Origin: Chara braunii
Lineage: Eukaryota; Streptophyta; Charophyceae; Charales; Characeae
NCBI GenBank assembly: GCA_003427395.1
Contig: BFEA01000548.1
Location: forward strand, 229,247 to 256,326
DNA: 27,080 nt
Direction of reading: 5' to 3'
In this document: positions 1-8,841 of the stretch, piece by piece
Position numbering within the stretch: position 1 is the first letter of the stretch
How the letters are laid out: each line of letters starts with the position of its first letter
The notes under the pieces: model-generated
Seen by the model: only the letters and a program-made list of their open reading frames with translations
Databases searched by the model: none
Told to the model about the DNA's origin: nothing
Translations under genes and position numbers: made by a program

Positions 1-47
<47 letters not shown>
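1..47. repeat. (CT)n microsatellite at window edge
   Basis: An uninterrupted CT dinucleotide tract of about 23 units that probably continues outside the window. Read on the minus strand it is (GA)n and would encode alternating Arg-Glu at the end of the open frame described at 1-158. Confidence 0.97.
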
Positions 48-50
<3 letters not shown>

Positions 51-158
51 CTTCTTCTTCGTCGTGGTCTTCTTTGCAGGTTCGCACGGCGGCTTCTTCA
101 ACCTCGGTGTCCGCTATGGTGGACTTCTTCTTCGTCGGCCACTTCGCTATGGCGCATC
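1..158 (-). pseudogene. Edge-truncated open frame after a primer-binding site, possible gag N-terminus
   Basis: On the minus strand, downstream of the primer-binding site at 203-214, one frame stays open from about 158 to the window edge. It starts Lys-rich (a KKK run), turns acidic (EEE and DEEED runs) and runs into Arg-Glu repeats from the CT microsatellite. There is no ATG in this frame; two ATA codons sit in contexts that would be good start sites if they were ATG. Its position right after a PBS suggests the gag start of a retroelement lying mostly to the left of the window. No domain is recognisable, so this is a weak call. Confidence 0.25.
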
Positions 159-202
159 ACTCCCTGCAACACACAACGCGAAGCGTGGAATAGCGGGTAC
201 CC

Positions 203-214
203 GCTCTGATACCA
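203..214 (-). promoter_or_regulatory. Primer-binding site for initiator tRNA-Met (third retroelement)
   Basis: The minus strand reads TGGTATCAGAGC, the 12-nt complement of the 3' end of plant initiator tRNA-Met. One base separates it from a TGCA that would be the end of a 5' LTR (plus-strand start 216). It overlaps a perfect palindrome GCGGGTACCCGC (193-204). It shows that an LTR retroelement on the minus strand continues leftwards out of the window. Confidence 0.75.
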
Positions 215-215
215 A

Positions 216-1429
216 TGCAATCAGACTCACTTTCATTCACACTTTACATGCATGCAAACAGTAGCGCAGAAGACTGGCGACGTGCGCCCACTCAATACTC
301 ATAGATATGGCAACCTAGATATGAGTTCACTTCCAATGGCTATGGCGATATAGCGCCCATACAACTCTCTGTTCGCATGCCCTGGATCACCCTGGATATC
401 CCACGCACAACACTCTACTCACTCTCACACACTCACACGCTGAACACCAACTACAACTATGGCGGCTATGGCCGCCTCTACCCTATCGCTATGACTAAGC
501 TTCGTCTCTCTGCCCACTTCACCTTCGGGCTCACTGCAGACCTCCTTGCACAAGTCGTTGTGGCAGCGCTTCCGCATGGCTCACGCAGGAATGAATGAAG
601 AGACGATAGTGTACGCCTATAAGAGAAAGTTGAAAAAAGAAGGGAAGAGGGTTACCCTGGGATTAAATGCGAGAGAATACGGCGTTGCCCCTAACCAGCC
701 TATTCCTGAAAGTCACCTCGATGGGAGCAACTGGGAGCCTATCATAAACATGGTACTCAGGGCGAGATGCTGGAGGAAGTAAGTGATGAGTAAAGGGAAA
801 AAAATCTCGGGTGAAGAATTGGAAGTTGGGAGAGAGAAGTTTCTCTCAGGAAACAGGCCACCGAAAGAAAAATTTGAGGATATCTGTACGTCCCTGAGTT
901 AGTTTGGAAGGAGAAATGCTTCTTGATTTAAACTCCTGCAGTGCGTTGGTCTGGCCCCTTTCCCAGGCCCGAAGTGCACCCAGTCCCATGCGGTACTTGC
1001 TTGACTGGACCAGGACTGCCTAGGACTGGGACTGCTGACTCAGCACGGGCAGACTCCACCACTTGACCACTTGCCTCGCCACTTGCCCACTTGCCTCAGT
1101 CTAAACATGGGCAACTTCGAAAGGCCACTACTGGGACCTTCCGGAAGGCCGTAGACTTGGCCTTTCGTGACTGTAGCAGCTACGACTTTGACCCTTCTAG
1201 ACTGTAGCAGCTACGACCCTCACTCTTCGAGAAGGCTACAGCTACGACTTCTAGACCTGACTAAGACTCCTACTTGACATGTCTACAGATCGAACCCATG
1301 CTGCCTATGGACCCTATGACAACCTATCGACTGTTGAAAATACACAGGTCACGGGTTCAACTCTACGGCTCGACACAGGTATTGTACACAGGTAAGGTAG
1401 GGACTAGGGATCGAGCCCTGGGATCTGCA
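216..1429 (-). other. Probable LTR plus non-coding flank, no gene
   Basis: The stretch to the right of the PBS at 203-214 must begin with the 5' LTR of that element (LTR end at 216), but its far boundary is not visible because no second copy lies in the window. The word GCCATAG (minus strand) recurs several times between about 110 and 490. Four CCACTTGC-like words occur at 1060-1098, and the word GACTGTAGCAGCTACGAC occurs twice between about 1168 and 1216. Short open frames here have no recognisable domain. The end of element 1 (1430) abuts this region, but I do not see a polypurine tract joining them. Confidence 0.4.
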
Positions 1430-1672
1430 TCAGCTACTGCGAACTCGTGAATACCGTTTCAAAACGTGAAATACTGGGTGGACCGTCAAATGCGGGGGAA
1501 TCTCGATTATGAAAGAGGGACCCGCAGGGTCGTCGCCAGCTGCTGAAGTGACCTTCCATGGACCAAACCACTTCGGGAGGAGCTTGCGCGAGACATCCTG
1601 CTCGAGAGTGAATTCCTCGGAGGTAACCCAAACAAGGTCGCCGGCGCGGATTGGACATGGGATGTGACGCCG
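1430..1672 (-). pseudogene. Integrase C-terminal (GPY/F-type) domain, last fragment of element 1 pol
   Basis: A minus-strand frame different from the upstream integrase frame is open from about 1672 to a TGA at 1430-1432. It reads like the end of a gypsy integrase: a basic entry, a GDLVWV strand, DVSRKLLPKWFGPW (the GPY/F core) and a VHPVFHV segment, the usual hallmark near the end of plant gypsy pol. It has no ATG because it is the continuation of a longer frame. A chromodomain would normally follow this segment in a chromovirus, and none is seen to the left. Confidence 0.75.
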
Positions 1673-2925
1673 ATTCTCTTGTTGCTACATAGGGACCTGA
1701 GCATTTCCATATTTGCGCGGGCTTTGGCCAATAGTTCCCTATACTTCCGTGTAGACGCGGGGAAGCAAGCGGCGTCGATATCGGCAGCCCGTGGAAGTAA
1801 AATGTTTGCGAAGATACGGCCTTTCCGTCCACCGTGATGCAACTCAAAGGGAGCCACGCCGATCGCCAGGTGCACCGAAGTGTTGTAGGTGAACTCGATG
1901 TCGGGAAGGCGGTCAACCCAACCGTTTTGATCCGGGCGGATGAGTGTGCGGAGCATCATCTGCGCAGTCTGGTGCGCACGTTCCGTTCGCCCATCCATTT
2001 GAGGATGTCGTGCGGAACTTGGTTTCATGCTGGTGCCGGATTCCACCATGAGTGTCGTCCAAAAGGCTGACATGAAACGAGTGGCGTGATCGCTGACGAT
2101 GTCTTCCGGAATGCAGTGGCTGCAAAAACAGCCGGTGTGCAAGAGTCGTGCGAGCTCGGGAGCCGTCACATGATACTTGCATGGAAGAAATCGAGCGTGC
2201 TTGCTCAAACGGTCGACGACCGTGAGAATACCATCATGGCCAAGGCGATCGCGAGAGAAAGGACCGGTCACATCCATAGCAATGGAAATACCTGGTTCCC
2301 GAGGAATCGGCAATAGTTTCAGTTCGTCGTACGAGAGCTGATGGCGCCCGTTGCTCCGGTGGCAAACTGCGCATGATTGAATGTACCGATTGACGTCGCT
2401 GATGATGTCTGGCTAGTGAAATCGTTGGCGAAGTCGGGCAAGTGTGCGTGCGACGCCAAGGTGTCCCGCCAGCCGTGAATCGTGGAATTCGCCAAGGAGG
2501 CGAGTGTGCAAGATGTGGTCTTGGGGAACACACAACAAGTCTTTACCTCGTGTATCAAGAAGCAAATAACCATCAACAATGCGGTAATTGCTAGTCGGTG
2601 GTTGATTCGATGATAAGTCCGCATAGAGTGTGGAGAATCCTAGATCCGACTTGTAGCCGTTTACGAAATGTTGTTGCAGGTCCTCGTCGAGGTCGAATGT
2701 GGAGTGCACCAAGGCGCAAAGATCAGGTCTTCGCGAGAGAGCATCCGCTGCCTTGTTCGACGAGCCCGGTATATTCTTGGAGGTGAAGTCGAACTGGTCA
2801 ATGAAGTACATCGACCGACCGATCATGCTGCTCACCGTGTCTTGCGTCTTGTAATAAGTCAACGGATTGTTGTCCGTTGCCCACGTGAATCATCGACGCC
2901 CGAGGAGAAAATGTCGCCTTAAGTA
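1673..2925 (-). pseudogene. RNase H C-terminal half and integrase of element 1 pol
   Basis: One minus-strand frame runs from about 2925 to 1690. It holds the RNase H end (ADALSRRPD, last catalytic Asp intact), the integrase zinc-binding region and the integrase core. Of the DDE triad, the first Asp is present in AMDVTG and the Glu in RTERAHQ. The second Asp stands in SDHATRF, where most relatives have DRDTRF, so flanking residues have changed. Two stops interrupt it: TGA at 2890-2892 (likely CGA Arg before) and TAG at 2413-2415 (at a position usually Trp). Near 1680 the frame is lost and coding resumes in another frame to 1430. Confidence 0.85.
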
Positions 2926-3771
2926 CGGTGACAAAAGCTAGCAGTTCCTTCTTCCTCGCATCATCAAGAAAGTTGATGGGCGACACCTTTTGGCTGAAGT
3001 ACTCAACCGGACGCCAGTTTGTGCCGTCATGATGTTCCAAAACCGTGCCAATGCCACAGTCGGAAGCGTCCGTAGTCACTTTGGTAGGCAAGGTCAGGTC
3101 ATAGATGCTTAAGAAGGGAGCTTGGAGCAAGGCTGTCTTTAGCGTATGGAACGCGTGTCGGGCTTCGTCGTTGAACTCGAAGGGTGCCAAGGGGGAGTGA
3201 AGTCGCGACAATGGTGCAGCGATCCGTTGAAAACCTTTGACGAAGCGCATGTAATATGACGGTAAGCCAAGAAAGGAGCGGACGTCGGTAGTACACTTGA
3301 GGTCAGGCCAATCTTGAACGACTTGTACTTTGTCCGCGAGCGGACGAATGCCTTACGGCGTAACGTAATGGCCCAAATACTCCAACTCTTGCTGGGCAAA
3401 CTCGCACTTGTCGCGGTTTGCCTTGTACTTGGCGATACGGAGCCACTCCAAAACGGCGCGAAGGTGCTCGAGGTGCTCGTCCAGCGACCGGCGATAATCC
3501 AAGATGTCATCAAGGTAAATGAGTACGATGCGATCGAGCAGGTCGCGAAATTCCGTCGTCATACCCGCTTGGAAAGTAGCCAGGACATTGGTGAGACCGA
3601 AAGGCATGACGATCCTCTCAAAGTGCCCATACCGCGTCTTGAATGCGGTTTTGTACTGATTTCTTGGCTGGATCTCGATCAATTGATATCCGGATTTGAG
3701 GTCAAGCTTCGAGAAGTACTTGGCGCCGCCTAGTCGCTCGAGAAGATCATCGATCCGAGGGAGAAGAAGAT
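2926..3771 (-). pseudogene. Reverse transcriptase palm and RNase H N-terminal half of element 1 pol
   Basis: The frame opens at about 3771 with PRIDDLLERLGG, then KYFSKLDLKSGY (first catalytic Asp region), KTAFKTRYG, VMPFGLTN and the intact catalytic YLDD box (IYLDDIL). It continues through the thumb and connection into RNase H with VTTDAS. A TAA at 3353-3355 replaces a likely CAA Gln just before GIRPL. Around 2920 the frame shifts by one and continues in the next fragment. The start is not a real start; it is the edge of a local rearrangement at 3718-3835 that removed part of the RT fingers/palm junction. Confidence 0.88.
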
Positions 3772-3813
3772 CGCCTAGTCACTCTTGATCACTAGTGACT
3801 TGGCGCCGCCTAG

Positions 3814-5190
3814 TCACTCTTGATCATCGATCCGATAGTCGACACACAAACGAAGGTCCTTGTTCTTCTTCCGGACGAAGAGAACGGGAGCACCGTATGG
3901 CGAACAGCTAGGGCGAATCCAGCCCTTGGCCAAGAGGTCATCTAGTTGTGCCCGAAGCACTTGAAGCTCCTCTTTGCTCATGTGGTAAATACATCCGCGC
4001 GGAGGTACGGCGTCGTCCTCGAGAGTGATCCCGTGGCGTATGGGCCGATCCGGTACAACTCCGGCAAGAGTTTGGAAGACATCCTCATAGCTGTCCAAAA
4101 GCTCAATGATGCGTGGGTCCGATGTGTCCGTCTTGGGTTGATCACCTGGTGGGAGGGCGTGAAAAAAACATATGTCCATCTCCTCGATGTCATTCCACCG
4201 GATGGATTGGCGAATGATCGCCGTGGAGACCATGTGACAACCTATCGAAGGATGAGGAAGTGGCACCGTACACGGGACTAGTTCGCCACGCCGATCACGA
4301 ACGTGAACGGTGCGTCGATAAAAGTTCATCGGATGGTGTTCGCTTTGAAGTCATGACATGCCTAAGATCATGTCGAACTTAGTGTCCAATATGTCCCATG
4401 ACACGGCCTCGCATGCTAGCGGGGCAAAGTACACGGGCACGTAGTCACCGCAGCGGTCGATTGACTTTTGTGTGTGACCATCGGCCAACGTGACGTGCGT
4501 AGGCTGACTTTTCCTTCGAACACGCGGGCCTAGCCCGGCACGTGCCATGAAGTCTTCGCTGATGTAGTTGCGAAACGCTCCACAATCGATCAAGGCACTG
4601 CAGGTTGCCTTTCCGATCTGAATGCGGATGTAGAGGAGCGGTGCGTCGATGTCGACGTACCGTTGCGTTGCGTGCTCGCGGTCGATCTTCGCAAGATAGC
4701 TACAAAGGTCAACAACCACTACTCTGTCGTCCGTCGACGGAGGTGGTACTACAACGTGCAAGTATTCGCGCAAATGTGCCATCAAGGCATTGCAATGCGG
4801 TGTTGGCAAAGAGCCGGTGGAGGGAAGAGGCAACCATTGGGAGTCCTCAACCGTCAACGGGTCGAGTTCCTCAAGACTCGCCCAAGTTGACGGATCCTCT
4901 GAAAGAAGGGTTGGCGAAGCAACCGGTTCGTTGGCCGACGACGGAACTACCGCGCATGCGCTTGAATCTTGCACGTGGAGAGGCTGGTTCAACGATGGGA
5001 CCAGCTCGACAACATAATTCTCGAAATCAATCTGAGAACTTGCGACTACCGCGTCATCCCCGGATGTGAGAGAGACTGTTAGCAAGGCAACCGACTCCGG
5101 CGGATTGGGAAGTGATGTCGTTGTACTTCCCGCGGTGCTCAGTTTCCCGAGCTTCGACGCTTGACATTTTCCTTGTCCTTGTTGAGGCAT
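3814..5190 (-). pseudogene. Aspartic protease and N-terminal reverse transcriptase of element 1 pol
   Basis: The frame is open on the minus strand from 5190. The first 190 or so codons form a Pro/Ser-rich linker. Then comes a retropepsin-like domain with ALIDCGAFRNYIS (flap and active site; the usual DSG or DTG reads DCG) and FDMILGM. A TGA at 4351-4353 stands where relatives have Trp (GMSWL). After it the RT N-terminus follows: RGCIYHMS, LDDLLAKGWIRPS, SPYGAPVLFVRKK and LRLCVDYR. Immediately after DYR the sequence enters duplicated filler DNA and the frame stops. The start at 5190 is probably internal to a gag-pol frame. Confidence 0.85.
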
Positions 5191-5397
5191 GCGCTAGTGA
5201 TGTGTTTGGTGTTGTTGTACCATAAACAACATCCCCATTTCTGCCTCAGGTTGAACATGCCTTCGGTGATACCGAATTTCGTCCATGGTGACTGTCGTGC
5301 TCCATCCGCCGACACTGGTTTCACCTTATGTTTTCCCCCTCGGGGTCTTGAGCCTTGCGGTGGTATCGCTCTCCATCACTTGATGTAGAGCCGGTTG
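5139..5397 (-). pseudogene. Gag C-terminus with damaged zinc knuckle, element 1
   Basis: A minus-strand fragment between the gag core and protease. It contains a CX2CX4HX4C-type nucleic-acid-binding knuckle in which the second Cys reads Tyr (TAC, one G-to-A change from TGC). Downstream is a Lys-rich tail, then the frame ends at 5139 and pol begins in another frame. It is separated from the gag core by TAG at 5420-5422 and a one-base frame change near 5330. Without the second Cys the knuckle cannot coordinate zinc normally (family knowledge). Confidence 0.7.
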
Positions 5398-5419
5398 CGT
5401 GGTCCTCACTTGATCCTTG

Positions 5420-6470
5420 CTAGACCGCTGCTACTTGCGGCGTCCCCCTACCTTTGCCTTTCTCCACGTAACCGGGTTGTTGGCAGGCTTCGTTGGCCGC
5501 ACGACGGTTACCTTGTACGAACTCCCTTGCCTTTGAGATCATTGCATCAAAGGTCTCGTACTGGAATTCGCTGCCTAGAGCAACTGTCAAGACTTCGCAA
5601 GACCGGGCGAAGAACTCGGCCCAGATTGAGTCGAACGGCAAGTTCAACTCTGGGGTGGCGACGAGTCTTCGCCACTCCATCAGCCACTCCCGTGACGTTT
5701 GCTGGCCTTGAAAGATGCGGCAGATCTTGTTCAAGGCGTGACGTTTGTCGTTGTTGACCATGAACCGGGTCTTCCACTTCTTCTCGAATTCCTCCCACGT
5801 GATCTTGGTATGGAGGGTGGCGATGGTGCATTCCAGCATGACGGCCATGTGAGTAATGAAAGCTTGCACCCCTCCGATGAGTTGGAGGTAGAGTGCGTCA
5901 AGCCACCGTCCGGATGGGACGTGATGTATGTTTGCCTCTGCGTCGAATGTCGTCCACCACAGCAGCGGATCAATCTTGTGGTAATCGTCGAACTTCTCAA
6001 TCTTGCAGTTCGGCATCTTCCATTCCTTTGCGATGGTGGCCGGTTGTTGCTGCACGCCGTCGCTGAGTGTCTGCAGACTGCAGCTGATTGCTGATTGTCG
6101 ATGCTCCAGCAAACTTGCTAATGTCGCCAAGCGATGCTACAACGTGGTTGATCCGCTCCTCAAGTTGCTTGGCCTGCGTGGCCAAAGCTGGGCTGCAGTC
6201 TGCCACTGCACTGCCTATCGACTCAACTGCAGACAATTGTGCCGACCTTGTGCTGACAGTGGTCTACAGCTGGACGTTGATGGCCTTCTGCTGGCTGTTC
6301 GTATTCTGCAAGGCAGTGATCTTCTGTTCCTGCGTCTGAAACGTTGCTTCATAGCGGATGAAGATCTGCCGCATGGCCAGCAGTTCGCGTTGCTGCCAGT
6401 TGCACGTGTACAGCAGGTTCTCCATCAATACTGTTGTAGATTCCTTGTCGCTCTCTTCCTCGGTCCTTGA
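5420..6470 (-). pseudogene. Gag coiled coil and retrotransposon gag core, element 1
   Basis: From about 6470 to 6130 the minus strand encodes a Gln-rich coiled coil (WQQRELLAMRQ, FQTQEQKITALQ) with a TAG at 6264-6266 at a likely Gln position. A one-base shift near 6100-6130 moves coding into the 6130-5420 frame. That frame carries the gag core: WWTTFDAEA, ALYLQL, W-EFEKKWKTRF and a Trp-rich EWLMEWRRL helix, typical of the Retrotrans_gag family. It ends at TAG 5420-5422. The coiled coil continues from 6822-7235 across an A-rich insertion. Confidence 0.85.
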
Positions 6471-6474
6471 AAAG

Positions 6475-6489
6475 TGCAGCGGGGATCAT

Positions 6490-6526
<37 letters not shown>

Positions 6527-6821
6527 TCCCTGTTTTTTTTTTGGTCAAGCTTTGTATGTGCCAAGTTTGGTGTTTGTTGGGCTCGTGGAGATGGTTATTT
6601 TAGGCAGTGGTGAAAATCGTGAAAATCGACAAATTGAAATGTTGGTGAAATTTCATGAAAGTGCACATTTGGCTTGCTGTTTTATATGGTTTTTTTTTTT
6701 TTTTTTTCGGTTTTTTTTAAAGAATAAGTTAGTAAGAAGTGCACTCTACAGATTGGTGTGAAGTATGGTTAAAATGACTCTTTGGTTTTCTTATAAATGG
6801 GGGTGAAAATTTGGGGGTCGG
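6475..6821 (-). other. A-rich insertion inside element 1 gag
   Basis: About 345 nt separate two parts of gag that are in the same frame. On the minus strand this insert carries A-runs: 34 A (plus-strand T 6491-6524), 10 A (6533-6542), 18 A (6690-6707) and 8 A (6711-6718). It encodes nothing recognisable. It could be a retroposed fragment with several poly(A) tracts, or a decayed intron. I see no clean GT-AG pair that restores the frame, and no obvious target duplication. Confidence 0.5.
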
Positions 6822-7235
6822 TTAACCTTCTGTCTCCTCGGTCGGCTCTTCTTGGTCTTCGGTTGCTTGGAAATGTTGTCTTCGAAGTAGCCTGCGGTAC
6901 GTGGCTTCGTCTTTTGCGAGGTCCATTGTGGCCTGGTAACGAGCTTGATTTTGACTTGCCTCGACCTGCTGCTGCTGCAACCGCGCCGCTTTTGCAGCTT
7001 CGGCTGTGGCCTGCTGACGTGCTGCCTCTGCCTCTGCCAGCTGGCGTTGGATTGCCTGCTGGCGGGCAGCTTCCTCCTGTTCCCATTTGCTCAGTTCAAC
7101 AGCAGTGGTCTCCGACTAGAGCTGGAGATGTTTGACAAACGCTAGTTGTGTTTCATCTGCCTGCTAAACTGGTATAGGAGGGATAACCGGCCTCTTGGGG
7201 TTGGCTTGCGCATTGGCGTCAGCGGTAGCGGCCAT
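6822..7235 (-). pseudogene. Gag N-terminal coiled-coil segment, element 1
   Basis: The frame begins with ATG at 7235 (MAATADANAQ), an Ala-rich start preceding a Pro stretch. It then forms a long Gln/Glu/Ala coiled coil (AARQQAIQRQLAEAEAARQQ) and an acidic end (EEPTEETEG) before TAA at 6822-6824. Two TAG codons interrupt it, at 7164-7166 and 7116-7118, both explainable as CAG Gln changed by one C-to-T transition. Long coiled coils ahead of the gag core are seen in both elements of this window. The overlapping Arg/Ser-rich frame in the same interval is a shadow. Confidence 0.7.
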
Positions 7236-7347
7236 GTTTGTGCAGGATCCGAGGGATCTTAGGTCCCTGTTGGGGCTTGGTTCCTGTAGATCCGCGCTCC
7301 ACAAGTCGTTGACCACGGCGCATTAAGTACTTTGGTCTTCGTCTGCT
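7236..7347. other. Gag 5' leader of element 1, no gene
   Basis: The region immediately upstream of the element 1 gag ATG. No primer-binding site or LTR end is visible here, so the leader must continue rightwards. Confidence 0.4.
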
Positions 7348-7510
7348 GCTGACGTGCCACCGCTGAGGTGGCACCTGCTGATGTGGCACTGCTGAGGTGG
7401 CCGCTGCTGATTTGGCACTCGGCTGTTATGGCACGCTCAGGCGGCACGCGGCTGATATGGCAATCTGCGTTCGTGGCCCGCTACTAATGTGGCACAATGC
7501 TGACGTGGCC
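7348..7510 (+). repeat. Degenerate tandem array of GCTGAnGTGGCAC units
   Basis: About eleven head-to-tail copies of a 13-16 nt unit with consensus GCTGAnGTGGCAC, from GCTGACGTGCCAC at 7348 to GCTGACGTGGCC ending at 7510. Copies differ at one to four positions. Units of the form TGACGTGG match the ACGT-core sites bound by plant bZIP factors (known motif class); whether they bind anything here is inference. Confidence 0.75.
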
Positions 7511-7628
7511 GGAGACTGAAATCCGCAGTACCGAAAGGAGAGAGAGAAGGTAGGGGTGGAAGAAGGGAAGAGAGGCAAACAATGCACAGACAATCCCCTT
7601 ATTTCCTGACCTCGAAGCTTGACACTAG

Positions 7629-7822
7629 TAAAAAAAAAATCCCCCCCCCCAAAAAAAATTTCAAAATTTGAAAAATTAAATATTTAATTATTTAATTAAA
7701 TAATTTTTAATCGAAAAATACGAGTTAATTAAATAAATTTTAATTTTGGCAAAATTTTAAATATTTAATTAAATAATATTTAAATTTGCACAAGTAAAAA
7801 TGAATAAAGTTTAAGCAAGATT
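7629..7822. other. AT-rich spacer with homopolymer runs
   Basis: An A-run, a C-run and another A-run (about 7629-7659), followed by TTAATTAAAT-type sequence. No coding or RNA feature is seen. Confidence 0.6.
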
Positions 7823-8450
7823 AAACATTTAAACCATGGCTACGATCCCGACGTCCGGACCGTCGTCCGGACGGTCTGGATTCAGTCCGGAATCCAGACG
7901 TCCGGTCTAGAAGGTCCGGATCTGACAAATTTCATAAAAAAAAAAAAAAAAAAACACGGTCTACGACCCTTCCCCATTGAGGAGCCAAGCCCCCAAAATT
8001 GTTTTGGGGGTTTTTCAAGCCCGTTTATGCTTTTTTTGGGGGTCCGGACATGCTCTCTCTCTATANTAATTTATTAGACAACCCCAGTTTTTTAATTATT
8101 ACTAATTCATTCCCTTTTATTAGTTTTTAAAGTTTTTTTTTAAGATTTTTATAGTTTTTGACTTTTAACTCAAGTTTCGCTAGGAATTCTGACATGACTC
8201 TGAGGCAAAAGTGGTTTGCATTGTTATTCTGCATAACATACTTTTTTTTCAGATTTTTTTATTTTTATTTTTTTTTAATGGTCCGGACATTTCCGGACAT
8301 GTCCAGACTTCCGGACCGTCCGGATCCCCCCATCTCCGGAGGTCCGGAAATGTCCGGAATTATGGACGTCCGAAAACTACCGGACACGGGTCCGGTTCCA
8401 TGTCCGGAAATGTCCGGGTCCGGGTCCGGCGTAGCCATGATTTAAACATA
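7823..8450. mobile_element. Foldback-like element A with TCCGGA palindrome clusters
   Basis: Outer arms are inverted copies: TTTAAACCATGGCTACG at 7828-7844 and its near-perfect reverse complement at 8430-8446 (one mismatch). Inside each arm is a cluster of the palindrome TCCGGA, usually as GTCCGGA: four copies at 7850-7925 and at least eight at 8280-8425, with one at about 8043. The core is A/T-rich and holds a perfect 9-bp hairpin, CCCCCAAAA-ttg-TTTTGGGGG (7990-8010). There is no transposase. This organisation fits a non-autonomous foldback or MITE-like element; no target duplication was established. Confidence 0.5.
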
Positions 8451-8837
8451 ATTTTATTAATTTTATGAAATTTAATCGGAAGAATTTAGCATCATTACGA
8501 GGTCATGAGGTAAGTAAAAGATCAATGGTAATAGGAAGATACACAATTTCGTGGAAAGATTCAACCTTTAATCGCAATAAAAGATGCGTTTTGAAAAAAA
8601 CACAAGTTCCATGAAGTTGCAGTTTGAATGTGGCCGTACTCAGGCCCGGTCTGCCTTAATTGGCGCGGTGCCTGGTTGGCACTTACTTCCCATAGGTTTG
8701 ATAGGTCGTTAGATTAGGTTAGGACTAATCCTAATTAGCGCTAATTAGGTTAATCGTGATTAGCGATTCCCTAATTGTGTGCAGTACGGAGAAAAACGCA
8801 AAACATAAAATTATAATTCAAATGACCTAATTACTAT
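8451..8837. other. Flank of element 2 insertion, no gene
   Basis: AT-rich DNA with repeated CTAATTAG-type words near 8720-8775. No reading frame with a recognisable domain. Together with 26473-26578 it was contiguous before element 2 inserted. Confidence 0.5.
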
Positions 8838-8841
8838 GTAA
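8838..8841. repeat. Target-site duplication, left copy (GTAA)
   Basis: GTAA directly precedes the left LTR and is repeated directly after the right LTR at 26473-26476. Its 4-bp length is short but acceptable for Ty3/gypsy integrases, which give 4-6 bp. Confidence 0.7.

Larger units (their letters stand above)
1430..7235 (-). mobile_element. Degenerate Ty3/gypsy retrotransposon internal region (element 1)
   Basis: Reading on the minus strand gives gag (coiled coil, gag core, CCHC-type knuckle), protease, reverse transcriptase, RNase H and integrase, the order RT-RH-IN that defines Ty3/gypsy. The frame changes at least four times and there are at least eight in-frame stops, so the copy is dead. 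Its own LTR pair is not found in the window. The 5' LTR could be the fragment at 26594-27080, separated from gag by the later insertion of element 2. The polyprotein ends after the GPY/F-like region without a chromodomain. The sequence style resembles abundant gypsy elements of Chara (recollection). Confidence 0.9.

Noticed and set aside
216-1429. 3' LTR of element 1 identical to the LTR fragment at 26594-27080
   Set aside because: The LTR end next to the right PBS (minus GTATGCAACA) is not found in 1-1429, and the left LTR end differs (GATTGCA).
1834-5069. Plus-strand frames opposite element 1 pol
   Set aside because: They are antisense shadows of recognisable pol domains on the minus strand.
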